NCBI GenBank assembly: GCA_017643645.1
Contig: JAEPNB010000004.1
Span: 124,001 to 188,000 of the forward strand
From: Balneola sp.
GTDB taxonomy: Bacteria; Bacteroidota; Rhodothermia; Balneolales; Balneolaceae
Direction: 5' to 3'
DNA: 64,000 bases
Shown: one piece after another, positions 43,647 through 52,797 of the stretch
Position numbering within the stretch: the stretch's first letter is position 1
How the letters are laid out: each line of letters starts with the position of its first letter
Position numbers and translations under genes: made by a program
The notes under the pieces: model-generated
The model's database searches: none
Told to the model about the DNA's origin: nothing
What the model saw: only the letters and a program-made list of their open reading frames with translations

Positions 43647-44408
43647 ATGGGCAATAATCATATTTATACAAAAAAAGAGATCAGTAAAATCCTCAAAAGA
43701 GCATCTGAAATTCAAACTCAGAAAGATCTTTATGGTGACAGAGACGGACTCACAGAGCAGGAAATTCTGGAACTTGCTAACGAAGTTGGAATTGACAAGG
43801 CATCTCTTTTAGAGGCCATACATATTCATGATAAACCCGATTTTGATCAGGAATTTAAATGGAGTAAAGTAACCTCAAAAATACAAGAGGTAACTTATGT
43901 TGATAAAGAAATGTCTTTAGAACAATGGGAAGATGTTGTTCAGGAGATCAGAAAAGTAACCGGAGGAATCGGCAAATCAGGAAAAATTGGTAAGTCTTTT
44001 GAATGGGAGCAAAGAAGGCGTGAATTTGGCTATAAACATATTTCACTAACACCTAAAGATGGAAAAACAAAAATTCAGTATGTCCATAACTGGACAGCAA
44101 TGAAGATCCCACTTTTATTTATCCCTGCATTTCTGGGCTCTGTTTTTATGTTAGTTGCTTTAAAAGGAATCGGACTTCCCAAATCAACAGCTGTAATGTT
44201 TGCACCATTAGGTGGATTGGTTGCCTTTACAGGAGGACTTACCTATCTGAAATATCATTACAACAAGGAAAAAAGACGACTTAAGAATATGATCAGCGCT
44301 ATTTCAAAAAAGATAAGCTCTTCCGGGAATGCGAAGATCTCTATAGAAGACGAAGATGTTTATTCCAATGAAAATACCGCCAACAAATCCGGAAACAGAA
44401 CCCACTAA
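43647..44408 (+). CDS. Membrane protein of unknown function
   Basis: 253 aa. The N-terminal helical domain (about 7-60: YTKKEISKILKRASEIQ, LTEQEILELANEVGIDKASL) is a small module seen at the front of various uncharacterised membrane proteins. A middle soluble domain precedes two hydrophobic helices (about 155-175 and 183-203). The basic C-terminus is followed by an acidic end. Divergent from guaB. No function can be assigned. Confidence 0.7.
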   Translation: MGNNHIYTKKEISKILKRASEIQTQKDLYGDRDGLTEQEILELANEVGIDKASLLEAIHIHDKPDFDQEFKWSKVTSKIQEVTYVDKEMSLEQWEDVVQEIRKVTGGIGKSGKIGKSFEWEQRRREFGYKHISLTPKDGKTKIQYVHNWTAMKIPLLFIPAFLGSVFMLVALKGIGLPKSTAVMFAPLGGLVAFTGGLTYLKYHYNKEKRRLKNMISAISKKISSSGNAKISIEDEDVYSNENTANKSGNRTH

Positions 44409-44428
44409 ATTGTCGGCGGTTTACAACT

Positions 44429-44776
44429 TCATGCAAGAGATTTCACTTTCAACGCTTTAATAGCAGCTTCCAGAGAGCAAATTCCATCCCGAAAACTACT
44501 TACCCAAAAGTGAACCGTATTTCTTCTTTGCTGAACGAACTGATCACAGCTTGAATAATAGCCTTTCAATTCCTGAACCATGAAACGAATGTCATCATAG
44601 ATCTCGATCTTTAATTCATCAGGTAATTCTCCCCAGCCCATTAACTCAAAGGTCTGCTGCATTTCTACAAACTCTTGTTTGCTTTCTTTTTTGATACGAT
44701 TTAAAAGCGGAGCAACAAAAAGTTTAGTTTCTGATTTTTTAGAGATTGCCGGAGTTGTAAGTGTATGAAGTGTCAT
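44429..44776 (-). CDS. Hypothetical protein, helical
   Basis: 115 aa, soluble, mainly helical, with a Trp in FELMGWGELPDELKIEIYDD and a Cys-containing C-terminal half (SCDQFVQQRR, DGICSLEAAIKAL). No family recognised. Downstream of a MarR-type regulator on the same strand, with an 18-bp perfect inverted-repeat site between them, so it may be regulated separately. Confidence 0.55.
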   Translation of the reverse strand: MTLHTLTTPAISKKSETKLFVAPLLNRIKKESKQEFVEMQQTFELMGWGELPDELKIEIYDDIRFMVQELKGYYSSCDQFVQQRRNTVHFWVSSFRDGICSLEAAIKALKVKSLA

Positions 44777-44823
44777 GATAGTTGGGTTTTGTTTTATTGT
44801 TTACCCAAACTTAATCATACAGA

Positions 44824-44841
44824 GTGACAACATAGTGTCAC
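44824..44841. promoter_or_regulatory. Inverted repeat GTGACA-n6-TGTCAC
   Basis: Perfect 6+6+6 inverted repeat between the MarR gene and the 115-aa gene, about 50 bp upstream of the latter's start. Size and symmetry suit a homodimeric regulator. Confidence 0.5.
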
Positions 44842-44866
44842 CTTAATAAAAATAAATTTCCTTATA

Positions 44867-45298
44867 CTATTTTACACCATTAATAGAGTTTAAAGCACCA
44901 ATCAATATTTCCATTTCTTTATCCTTTTTAAAAGGAAACAAGTCTATTGCCTTTTCCTCTGCTGATTCTGTTGCATAGCCATGAACTTTCTTCCCGCTAT
45001 TTGTCAATCTAACTTTACTCTTCTTGAGATCCACGGGACTATCTTCACGCTCAATAAGTCCGATTTTTTCGAGTTTTGGTAGCCTACGAGTCAGATCTGT
45101 AGTTGAAATTCCAACTTGTTTAGCCAGCTCTGCTCTTTCAATTTGATGGTTTCTTGCTTTATTCAACACATGAAGGATAATATAATCATCCAATCCAACT
45201 CCATTTATGCCCAATCTCGAATCAAATCTTCTTCTGACTTTTGATTGTGTAATTGAGAGGTCAATGAAAAATTGAAGTTTTGTGCTTAATTCGTTCAT
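44867..45298 (-). CDS. MarR-family transcriptional regulator
   Basis: 143 aa winged helix protein. Recognition region ERAELAKQVGISTTDLTRRL followed by PKLEKIGLIEREDSPVDLKKSKVRLT (wing) and SGKKVHGYATESAEE. Normal MarR length. Divergent from the ExbD gene; a TAGCAT-TAAG-ATGCTA palindrome in the shared intergenic space is a plausible operator. The ligand is unknown. Confidence 0.9.
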   Translation of the reverse strand: MNELSTKLQFFIDLSITQSKVRRRFDSRLGINGVGLDDYIILHVLNKARNHQIERAELAKQVGISTTDLTRRLPKLEKIGLIEREDSPVDLKKSKVRLTNSGKKVHGYATESAEEKAIDLFPFKKDKEMEILIGALNSINGVK

Positions 45299-45336
45299 GT
45301 GTTTAAAATTAATTTATAGGAATCACTCACATATTC

Positions 45337-45352
45337 TAGCATTAAGATGCTA
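45337..45352. promoter_or_regulatory. Palindrome in MarR-ExbD divergent region
   Basis: TAGCAT / ATGCTA with spacer TAAG, 39 bp before the MarR start and about 60 bp before ExbD. MarR proteins commonly bind such 16-20-bp palindromes to repress themselves and the divergent gene. Confidence 0.45.
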
Positions 45353-45414
45353 AGGTATCACCTTTAAATAATGAGTTTATAGATAGTACAACTTTACACT
45401 TAAATGAGTTTACT

Positions 45415-45954
45415 ATGTTTAATAACAAACCAATCCGTGAAAAAGCTACTATAAACGGTTCTTCAATGGCTGATATCGCTTTTCTGCTACTCATCTTTTT
45501 CTTAGTTACTACAACCATCAATGTAGATACCGGGATATCTTTAGTACTGCCTCCCCCTATTCAAGATGACAGACCTCAAGTACATGAAAGAAATCTTATG
45601 AATATTCTTGTAAATGCAGAGGGGTTGATCAGGATGGATGATAAACCTGTATTGATCGAAGAAGTAAAACCAATTCTCAGTGAATTCATCAATAACAAAG
45701 GAAAAGATCCTGAACTGTCAGATTCTCCCCAAAAAGCAATTATATCCTTAAAAACTCAGCGAGAAACACCTTACAAGGTTTATATTGATATGCTTGATGA
45801 AGTGATGGGAACTTACAAACAGCTCAGAAATGAGGCAGCTATTTCGGAATTTGGAATTGAATTCAAATCGCTTGTTAACAACAGCTCGCAAAAACAACTG
45901 ATAATAAAGATGTATCCCAAAAATATTTCCGTTGCTGAATCGAGTGAGCTCTGA
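45415..45954 (+). CDS. ExbD/TolR-family biopolymer transport protein (solitary)
   Basis: 179 aa. Single N-terminal helix with the catalytic Asp: GSSMADIAFLLLIFFLVTTT, then the periplasmic domain with LMNILVNAEGLIRMDDKPV. It would couple proton flow with ExbB/TolQ to energise TonB. No exbB, tolQ or tonB is adjacent, so it pairs with a remote partner. TonB receptors at 3.6 and 46.8 kb would be clients. Confidence 0.9.
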   Translation: MFNNKPIREKATINGSSMADIAFLLLIFFLVTTTINVDTGISLVLPPPIQDDRPQVHERNLMNILVNAEGLIRMDDKPVLIEEVKPILSEFINNKGKDPELSDSPQKAIISLKTQRETPYKVYIDMLDEVMGTYKQLRNEAAISEFGIEFKSLVNNSSQKQLIIKMYPKNISVAESSEL

Positions 45955-45970
45955 TTTGAATATCAATGAG

Positions 45971-46012
45971 ATTTATGTACATTATTTATGTACATTATTT
46001 ATGTACATAAAT
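45971..46012 (+). promoter_or_regulatory. Triple 13-bp repeat operator of the phd-vapC module
   Basis: ATTTATGTACATT occurs twice and ATTTATGTACATA once, back to back with exact 13-bp period (45971, 45984, 45997). Each contains the palindrome TATGTACATA or close to it, ending 8 bp before the antitoxin ATG. It resembles multi-site operators that Phd/YefM antitoxins fill cooperatively with toxin (conditional cooperativity). Confidence 0.7.
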
Positions 46013-46020
46013 AAATTACA

Positions 46021-46260
46021 ATGAAAAAAGTCCCTGTAAATCAAGTTAGAGAAGAGTTAGCAAAATATTTGGCGGCAGCTGAAAATGGTGAGGAAATCAT
46101 AATCACTAAACATAACAAACCAGTTGCCAAACTGGTGAACTATACCGAACCCAGGAAAAATAAACTTCCTGATATGACGGAATTCAGAAAGCAATTTAAA
46201 ATAAAGGGAAAACCTATGTCAGAGTTTGTAATTGACATAAGAAAGGAAGACAAGTATTGA
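46021..46260 (+). CDS. Phd/YefM-family antitoxin
   Basis: 79 aa. The N-terminal Phd fold has VNQVREELAKYLAAAENGEE then IITKHNKPVAKLVNY, the classic DNA-binding domain; the C-terminal KLPDMTEFRKQFKIKGKP region is the disordered toxin-binding tail. The stop codon overlaps the toxin start (TGATG). It likely represses via the upstream triple repeat. Confidence 0.9.
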   Translation: MKKVPVNQVREELAKYLAAAENGEEIIITKHNKPVAKLVNYTEPRKNKLPDMTEFRKQFKIKGKPMSEFVIDIRKEDKY

Positions 46261-46673
46261 TGTATATAGATACAAGTTGTCTTTTCGCTTTTTATATTGA
46301 CGAGACAAACTCGAACCATGTTGATGAGTTGATCAATAAAAGTCCTGATGTTTATATAAGCAGACTCACCATAATAGAAATGCTTTCTTCCTTAAAAAAG
46401 AGAGCCAGAATGAATGAAATATCTAATTCCTCAGTAAAGAAAATATATGCTTTGTTCAAAGATCATATAAGCATTGGTATTTTCAAGGTTTTGGATTTAG
46501 ATAGCATAGTATTTTCAAACGCAGAGATTTTGCTTTCTTCCACCTCAACGCCTCTTCGAACTTTAGATGCTTTACATCTTGCCGCTGCCTCTGAAAATAA
46601 TCTTAAAATATTTACTTTCGATAAAACACTTATAAAAGCAGCAAAGGAACTTCAAATAGGAACTTTAGACTAA
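46260..46673 (+). CDS. vapC: VapC-type PIN-domain ribonuclease toxin
   Basis: 137 aa. Start at the ATG overlapping the antitoxin stop; a TTG three bases earlier is also open. PIN acidic residues: Asp in MYIDTSCL, Glu in [10 protein letters not shown], Asp in [12 protein letters not shown] and Asp in IFTFDKTL, so it should be an active magnesium-dependent RNase. Full length. Immediately beyond its stop lies a truncated antisense folD fragment. Confidence 0.9.
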   Translation: MYIDTSCLFAFYIDETNSNHVDELINKSPDVYISRLTIIEMLSSLKKRARMNEISNSSVKKIYALFKDHISIGIFKVLDLDSIVFSNAEILLSSTSTPLRTLDALHLAAASENNLKIFTFDKTLIKAAKELQIGTLD

Positions 46674-46800
46674 TCAACAGGATAAATACTCTTCTTGGCT
46701 GCAAGGAGAGTATTTTTCATCAGCATTGCTACTGTCATTGGACCAACCCCACCAGGAACCGGAGTGATCCAACTGGCTTTTTTCTTCTCAGCTTCGAATC
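46674..46800 (-). pseudogene. Duplicated 3' end of folD
   Basis: Minus-strand sequence from about 46684 to 46790 is ~96% identical to 54460-54566, the C-terminus of folD, and encodes [17 protein letters not shown] and [10 protein letters not shown]. It has its own end (PVD then TAG) and no 5' part. Differences are mostly synonymous, implying origin from a related folD allele. It forms a direct repeat with the functional folD end, bracketing the signalling cassette. Confidence 0.88.
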
Positions 46801-46815
46801 AAAATCATGAATCTG

Positions 46816-49443
46816 TTAAAATTTAAATGATAAAGAGAATGATGGCTGGAAACCCAAATCATATACCTCTGCTGGTACACTTACGAATCTCTGACTCCCT
46901 GAACTTTCTTCCAGTCCGAAACCGAAATCACGATACCAGGGATTCGAAATATTGAATACATTATACAGGTTTGCTGAAACTTCAAGATCTGACTTTTTGA
47001 TTTTACCTGTATATGAGATTCTCAAATCTGTTCTAACGTAATCATCAAGTCTTTTTCTTTCCTGTTCTCCAAAAGTACTCAACTTATTTGGTGTTCCTGT
47101 ACCAAATATCTGTGTAATTGAAGATTCAATACCATAAGGAAAATTAATTTTTATTGACCCCGTATACTGCCAAGTACGATCCCAATCAGCCGGAAAGGGA
47201 TCACCGCCATTTATATCCTGATTTTGCAATTCCATTCGGCTTAGCGTCACCGATTGATTTAACTCAAATCGATCGTACTCATTAATTACTAAAAGTTCAA
47301 TACCTCTACCTGTTCCCGAGTTGTCTGAAAACCAAGGTGAAGCACTAAAAACATTTGTCACAGAGTACGTATCTATCTCATGTAAACGAAGATTTTCGTA
47401 ATTTTTCCAGTAAGCTTCCAGCTGAGCCAAGAAGTGTTTTTGTTCTAAATATATACCCGTCGTAAAATTATCCACATAAGCTGGGGCTTGTCTTTCATCT
47501 ACTAACACCCATACATCGGAGCTCAGTACATTACTGAATGAAATACGATTCATATACTGATAATTTCTGCTATAGCCACCCCCAAAGCTCAGTAATCTCC
47601 CATTTAGAATTTGTGCATCTACTCTTGGCGAAATATTCAAATAATCACCTTGAGAATAATAATGTGTACGTATTCCGGCTTTTACTTTCAGAAATGATAA
47701 CGGAATAAACTCAGAGTTAAACCACATATCCAATCTACTTGCCTTATCATCTTTGAAATAAGAAGGTCGTTCAAATGAATCCTCAAAATATTCGCCGAAA
47801 TAGTAATGATAGCTGAAGCCCCCAGCCATCTTCGTTTTTGCTTGAATCCATTCCATCTTTTCTTTGAATACAAGTTCGTTAAAAACACTTTTTATGGTAA
47901 TATCAGAGGTGAAGCTTTCTAAAGCTCCTGTGCCTGAATTGATCTGGGTATAGGTAAAGTCATCTTTAGAGAAATGAGTATTAAATACGCTCCATCCTAT
48001 AGTTACATTACTAAACAATCGCTGATTGAGCCGGCTTTGCATATGTCCACTAAACTTTCCATTCTTCCAGCGGTTCTCACTATTAACTGGTTTATACTCT
48101 ACTTGATCATCCTGACCTGTATTAAAGCTACGGAATAACCGTTCTGCGTCAACAGAGATGTCATCTGTCCCATAATAACCGCTCAATATAAATCTTGAAC
48201 CTGAATTGGTTTCCAGATTTAACTTTGCGTGAACATCCCCAAATGAAGCAGTTGATACAATCGGGCGAACTAAATCCGTTCTCAATGTTACATTATCAGA
48301 TATCAGATACTTCGTGGAGCGATCAACATCCAATCCCCAATTGATGATTTCATCATTTCCTGTCCAATTCAACTGTTCAATTAATGATGTTCTCCCTGAC
48401 AATAGAAAACTAGCTTTTCCTTCTAAAAGAGGCCCTTCAACCGTGGCATTTAGTGATGTATTACTAACTCCTATATCCGCATGATAACTATTTACTGAAC
48501 CGGTTCTTGTAATCAAATCGAGGATACCCCCTACATTTCCCTGATAGCTTGCTGGTATAATCCCATAATAAATTCCACTTGTCTGAAGGGCATCTGAATT
48601 AAAGTTATCAAATAGTCCAAACAAATGAGTTTGATTGTAAATGGTAACTCCATCAAGTAATACCTTAAAACCATCAGCAGGGCTCCCTCTTACGTTAAGA
48701 CCTTCGCTTAAAGCCGGTCCTAATGTTACAGATGGTAGCTGCTGCAACGCCTTAATCGTGTTGTCTTCTCCTAAAATATTTCCCTGAGCAATATCTATCG
48801 TTTTCTGAACCAATGCATTATCCGAAAACTGACGAAATCCGGTAACTATTACCTCTTTGGAATTAGTAACTACAGGATTAAGACGTATTGATAGTTGATC
48901 CATGGTTTTCAACTCTTTTGAAGTGAGTCTAAGTATCAGTGTTTCATATCCTATATACGAACTTTTAAGTTCTATTTGTTCTTTCTCGTCTTGAATCTGA
49001 ATATTGAAATAACCGGCTTCATTAGCGGCCACTCCGGTGACTTCTCCATTTATCACCCAACTGACAGTTGCATAAGGCAAACGCTCACCTGTACTTGCGT
49101 CTATAATAAAACCCTGAAATGATATTTCCTTACCCAAATCAGATTCTTTTGTTCTAAAGATGACCACTTGTCTAAGTGTTTCATCTACTATGAGATCTAG
49201 ACCATTCTGTTTGAGCTCTACTTTTAATATTTCAAATATATTCTCAGGTGATCCATTCAAAGATATCGTTTTTCCTTGTACCATCGACTCCCTATACAAT
49301 AAGGTATAGCCGGTTTTATGGTTCAGTTCTTCCAGGACCTCCAACAGTGGCTTTTTTGAAAATGCATATTGGGCTTTTAATGGTGTTGATTTACTCCCTA
49401 CAACTAACCCTATAAATAGTAAAACACTGAGGAATCTCCCCAT
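46816..49443 (-). CDS. FecA-like TonB-dependent receptor with STN signalling domain
   Basis: 875 aa. Signal peptide to about 25; STN domain (about 28-95: KKPLLEVLEELNHKTGYTLL, then IFEILKVELKQNGLDL); CarboxypepD_reg-like domain (about 105-195: GFIIDASTGERLPYATVSW); plug with LNVRGSPADGFKVLLDGVTI; barrel ending SFSLSFKF. The STN domain signals to a FecR anti-sigma factor, encoded 7 bp away, giving cell-surface signalling. The ligand is unknown. Its end lies 15 bp from the duplicated folD fragment. Confidence 0.92.
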   Translation of the reverse strand: MGRFLSVLLFIGLVVGSKSTPLKAQYAFSKKPLLEVLEELNHKTGYTLLYRESMVQGKTISLNGSPENIFEILKVELKQNGLDLIVDETLRQVVIFRTKESDLGKEISFQGFIIDASTGERLPYATVSWVINGEVTGVAANEAGYFNIQIQDEKEQIELKSSYIGYETLILRLTSKELKTMDQLSIRLNPVVTNSKEVIVTGFRQFSDNALVQKTIDIAQGNILGEDNTIKALQQLPSVTLGPALSEGLNVRGSPADGFKVLLDGVTIYNQTHLFGLFDNFNSDALQTSGIYYGIIPASYQGNVGGILDLITRTGSVNSYHADIGVSNTSLNATVEGPLLEGKASFLLSGRTSLIEQLNWTGNDEIINWGLDVDRSTKYLISDNVTLRTDLVRPIVSTASFGDVHAKLNLETNSGSRFILSGYYGTDDISVDAERLFRSFNTGQDDQVEYKPVNSENRWKNGKFSGHMQSRLNQRLFSNVTIGWSVFNTHFSKDDFTYTQINSGTGALESFTSDITIKSVFNELVFKEKMEWIQAKTKMAGGFSYHYYFGEYFEDSFERPSYFKDDKASRLDMWFNSEFIPLSFLKVKAGIRTHYYSQGDYLNISPRVDAQILNGRLLSFGGGYSRNYQYMNRISFSNVLSSDVWVLVDERQAPAYVDNFTTGIYLEQKHFLAQLEAYWKNYENLRLHEIDTYSVTNVFSASPWFSDNSGTGRGIELLVINEYDRFELNQSVTLSRMELQNQDINGGDPFPADWDRTWQYTGSIKINFPYGIESSITQIFGTGTPNKLSTFGEQERKRLDDYVRTDLRISYTGKIKKSDLEVSANLYNVFNISNPWYRDFGFGLEESSGSQRFVSVPAEVYDLGFQPSFSLSFKF

Positions 49444-49450
49444 TCATCTC

Positions 49451-50401
49451 CTATTCGGTTTCGGAAATAAATTGGTACTCTTTTTCTTTAATCATTTCAA
49501 AATCTCCATTTAATATAAGTGCCAGATATTCCAGGCTTCGATCTTCTGACTCCAACGAAAGTCCTCCACTTAAGGTCACCAATTTAACTTCCTCCGGGAT
49601 GAGGACTTTAATATTGAAGTGTTGTTCCAGTTCCGCAATGATACTACTAACATCTTTATTACTGAAATTTAATTGATTATTTCTCCAGTCATTAAATTCC
49701 CGGGCATTAGCTTGTTCATTCTTACTTAATGTACCATTTTTTACTGCTTGTGCAGATTCACCCGGCTGCAGTATAATCTGATTTGATATAATTATATGCT
49801 CAAAACTAACCGAGCCTTCTTCAAGATAAACCTCCGAAGTTCCTCCCCAATTGCTTAGGTTGAAACGTGTTCCTAATACAGACACTTTTCCACTACCTGC
49901 TGTTACTGTGAACTCTCGATTCTCCTTTTTTGCAACATTGAAAAATCCTTCCCCTTCCAAAGAGTATTCCTGCAGGTCATTGGAAAAATTGATTTCAGTC
50001 AGTTCCGAATAAGGTCTTAAAATTACTTCTGTACCATCTTTTAGAGTAACTGTACCAGTATCTGCAAAAGTTTGCAATATCATTTCCGGAGATTGGTTGA
50101 TAAATGTATAATACAAACCTATAAAGGATGCAACCAAAAACGACGCTGCCACCGCCCATGTTTTGAAATTGATCCGTTTATCTAAACTATGGATTCTAGT
50201 CGTAGACGATATTGATTGATTGATATTATTCCAGACTTCATTCTTACCTGATTCTGCTATAGGCTGAAAGTTCTCTTCTTTGAATCTTGAGAGAACTTGA
50301 ATTAAAGGATCTTCAATTAAATCTAAGCCAATCCTTCCTTCAAGATAGTTATCGAATTTGGAACTAAGTTTTTGATTAATATCTGAGCTTTGTCCTTCCA
50401 T
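49451..50401 (-). CDS. fecR: FecR-family anti-sigma factor
   Basis: 316 aa. Cytoplasmic N-domain, one membrane helix (about 83-103: TWAVAASFLVASFIGLYYTF), then the FecR periplasmic domain (LKDGTEVILRPYSELT, YSLEGEGFFNVAKKENREF, VSVLGTRFNL, VYLEEGSVSF) and a C-terminal STN-like DUF4974 domain (WRNNQLNFSNKDVSSIIAEL, HFNIKV). It transmits receptor status to the ECF sigma factor encoded at 52124. Confidence 0.92.
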   Translation of the reverse strand: MEGQSSDINQKLSSKFDNYLEGRIGLDLIEDPLIQVLSRFKEENFQPIAESGKNEVWNNINQSISSTTRIHSLDKRINFKTWAVAASFLVASFIGLYYTFINQSPEMILQTFADTGTVTLKDGTEVILRPYSELTEINFSNDLQEYSLEGEGFFNVAKKENREFTVTAGSGKVSVLGTRFNLSNWGGTSEVYLEEGSVSFEHIIISNQIILQPGESAQAVKNGTLSKNEQANAREFNDWRNNQLNFSNKDVSSIIAELEQHFNIKVLIPEEVKLVTLSGGLSLESEDRSLEYLALILNGDFEMIKEKEYQFISETE

Positions 50402-50407
50402 ATGATC

Positions 50408-52063
50408 TTAAACTTCAAATTCCACGTTTAGGGCAATCAAGTTAATTCCCTGGTTCTCGCTATTTTCAACAGCTCTTCCATCAGCTTCAATCTCTTGACC
50501 TGCATCAAGAGCATCTTTGACGGCCTGAAGGCTCATCAAGTCTCCACTGATAACCGTTTCTTCAGTGACTTGTATCACTGCTCCATTATCTAAAGTAAAT
50601 GTTCCCCCAGATAGATTTACACTCTGAACCATACCGTTAAAATTGATTGTATCATCGTCCTCAGTGTCACTCCCTGCTTCAAACTCTACCTCAGTTGCAA
50701 TGTAATTCAAAGAATCCTGATCGATATACCGAGCACTACCATCTGCAATTACTCCAATTTGGTTATTCAATGCATTCGCAACTTCTTCAAGAGAAATATA
50801 ATCTCCCTCAGATTCAAAACTAGTTCCCTCATCGACACCAATAATTGTCCCATCCAGTAAAGTAAAAGTGTTCTTTTGTAAATCAACAGACTGAACTCCC
50901 TGTTCAAACTCAAGCTCATCATTCTCATCATCATTATCCTCGTCCAGTTCGAACTCTACCTCAGAAGCCTTAAATACTTCGTTATCCAAAACTCCCACAC
51001 CTTCAGCCCTAACAAAAGGAGTTGATTCCAAGGCTGTACTTACTGCTTGCAAGGTGAACAGATCACTTTCAGCAGATACTTTAGTTTGATCGTTGATCTT
51101 AACCGTTATACCGCTAGCCAACGTAAAGGATGATTGTGAAATGTTTACTGAAATAATCTTTCCCTCAAACTCTCTACTTAGGTCCGTAACATTTCCATTA
51201 TCCAGATTAATTTGAAAAAGAGAGGGTGCACTAGCAAATCTAAGCATAGCAGTACCATCTCCAACTAAATCAAGGCTGCCTCTTATAGCTCTTGAAACAT
51301 TTTTATCGTTAGGGTCTTCAATAACCAATGAATAACTAAGTGTGCCCGAAGCCCCTTGTTCCAAACTAATATTCTGATCAATAACCGCTTTTTCAACAAC
51401 TATATTCAAAAAATTGACTTCCAGCTGATATGCTCGTTCAAATGGTGTCTCATTCTGCAAAGTTACACTTTGAAAAAACCCTGACCCGTTATGAACGCCG
51501 TCTACTTCTAATACACCAATCTGTGAATTCACTCCATTGATTAGAAAAGTATCCTTCCTTGCAAAAAAAGAGGTGCGACTGAGTGTTTGTATTTCACCAT
51601 TCCTGGCTGAGGTATATACTATTGAACTTGTATTTCCATCTACTAAATTCAGGTCATTAATGAACTGTCCGTCCTGGTTCTTATAAATATATCTGAGTGT
51701 ATCAAAAACTTGTTTTTTATAGTCGTTGATCTCTATAAATCGTTCAAAACTAAGTTCATGTACTCCCGTTTCGGAAATATATTTGTAGCTGATATCACTC
51801 TCATCTCCTCTACCAGCATTATCATCATGACCGCCTGTTTTAGCCTTACTATTTGAAGTGCGTATAAAACCAGAGCTTGATATTTGGGTGATGGCGTCAT
51901 AAAAACTTCCAATTATTCCGGAATTTTCATCGGATAGAGACTCTCCTATAATCTGACCTACTGCTTCAATATCTTCTTGGGTAATCGTATTCAAACTGCC
52001 TTTATCCAGATTCAGTGAGCAGGCAGACATAAAAAATACTGTTAAAACTAAAATAAAGCGCAT
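50408..52063 (-). CDS. DUF5666 repeat lipoprotein
   Basis: 551 aa from the Met at 52063, which begins a lipoprotein signal (VLTVFFMSAC, lipidated Cys15); an ATG at 52096 would precede it by 11 residues. The C-terminal half has at least three DUF5666 repeats, each pairing VNLSGGTFTLDNG-like strands with VxxALDAGQEIEADG-like helices, separated by acidic linkers (ELDEDNDDENDELEFEQG). Function unknown. Encoded between sigma and fecR, so it is probably part of this regulon. Confidence 0.8.
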   Translation of the reverse strand: MRFILVLTVFFMSACSLNLDKGSLNTITQEDIEAVGQIIGESLSDENSGIIGSFYDAITQISSSGFIRTSNSKAKTGGHDDNAGRGDESDISYKYISETGVHELSFERFIEINDYKKQVFDTLRYIYKNQDGQFINDLNLVDGNTSSIVYTSARNGEIQTLSRTSFFARKDTFLINGVNSQIGVLEVDGVHNGSGFFQSVTLQNETPFERAYQLEVNFLNIVVEKAVIDQNISLEQGASGTLSYSLVIEDPNDKNVSRAIRGSLDLVGDGTAMLRFASAPSLFQINLDNGNVTDLSREFEGKIISVNISQSSFTLASGITVKINDQTKVSAESDLFTLQAVSTALESTPFVRAEGVGVLDNEVFKASEVEFELDEDNDDENDELEFEQGVQSVDLQKNTFTLLDGTIIGVDEGTSFESEGDYISLEEVANALNNQIGVIADGSARYIDQDSLNYIATEVEFEAGSDTEDDDTINFNGMVQSVNLSGGTFTLDNGAVIQVTEETVISGDLMSLQAVKDALDAGQEIEADGRAVENSENQGINLIALNVEFEV

Positions 52064-52123
52064 AATACAGTGTTGATGTTTCTTTTTATCGTTCATGTAC
52101 TGCTAATACAATCAACTCCCCGT

Positions 52124-52735
52124 TTAACCACTAATCTGATTCGGATTTAGTTCATAAAAATAATTTACAGCAATCCTAACATCCTTAAATGCTTTAGTCA
52201 TATGATTCTCAACAGTATTTTTACTTATGCTCATCATCTCCGCAGTTTCTTTATAAGTAAATTCCTGCATAAAACAGAGTTCAAATACAGCCTTCCTTTT
52301 TTCGGGCATACCATCTATAGCATTTTGAACAATCTCCATTAATTCTTTGCCTTTGAGTTCTTCTTCCGGATTTTCCAGGGCATACTCATATTCATTTGGA
52401 GTAGCATCATCATTAAATTTGTTCTGGCTTTTAAAATGATTGAGCATACGGGTATAGGCTATTCTGTATAGATATGATCTTAAGGATTTATCTTCTTCAA
52501 TCTGATCTCTGTGTTCCCATATATACAGAAAAGCATTTTGAATGATATCCTGAGCAACATCGGTGCTTGATCCCCGGGCTCTTAAATATCTAATCAATGG
52601 GTCATAGTAAAAATCAAAAAACTTCTGAAAGGCTTGCTTATCACCCTCCTTAATCAATCTGGAAATTTCTTTCGAATCTAGAAGTTTACCTGTATTAAAA
52701 GCTAACAGTATGAATATGATCTGAACAAATAACAC
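52124..52735 (-). CDS. ECF sigma factor of the FecIR-type system
   Basis: 203 aa. Region 2: QKFFDFYYDPLIRYLRARG, DVAQDIIQNAFLYIWEHR and SLRSYLYRIAYTRMLNHFK. Region 4: LPEKRKAVFELCFMQEF-like (MPEKRKAVFELCFMQEFTY), then KETAEMMSISKNTVENHM. The hydrophobic first ~15 residues are unusual for a sigma factor, but no later ATG exists before region 2. Preceded by a well-matched promoter. It likely directs transcription of the receptor/FecR operon. Confidence 0.92.
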   Translation of the reverse strand: MLFVQIIFILLAFNTGKLLDSKEISRLIKEGDKQAFQKFFDFYYDPLIRYLRARGSSTDVAQDIIQNAFLYIWEHRDQIEEDKSLRSYLYRIAYTRMLNHFKSQNKFNDDATPNEYEYALENPEEELKGKELMEIVQNAIDGMPEKRKAVFELCFMQEFTYKETAEMMSISKNTVENHMTKAFKDVRIAVNYFYELNPNQISG

Positions 52736-52767
52736 TACAGCATAGAAAATTAATTTTCGATAGACTG

Positions 52768-52797
52768 CAAAGATACTTTAAATTAAAACGAGCACAA
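52768..52797 (-). promoter_or_regulatory. Housekeeping-type promoter of ECF sigma gene
   Basis: Minus strand: TTG (52797-52795), 19-nt spacer, TATCTTTG (52775-52768), an exact fit to the Bacteroidota consensus. The predicted leader is about 25-30 nt, consistent with the ATG at 52735. Confidence 0.7.

Noticed and set aside
46674-46800. Second folD gene
   Set aside because: Only the 3' ~40 codons are present; it is a duplicated fragment, not a gene.
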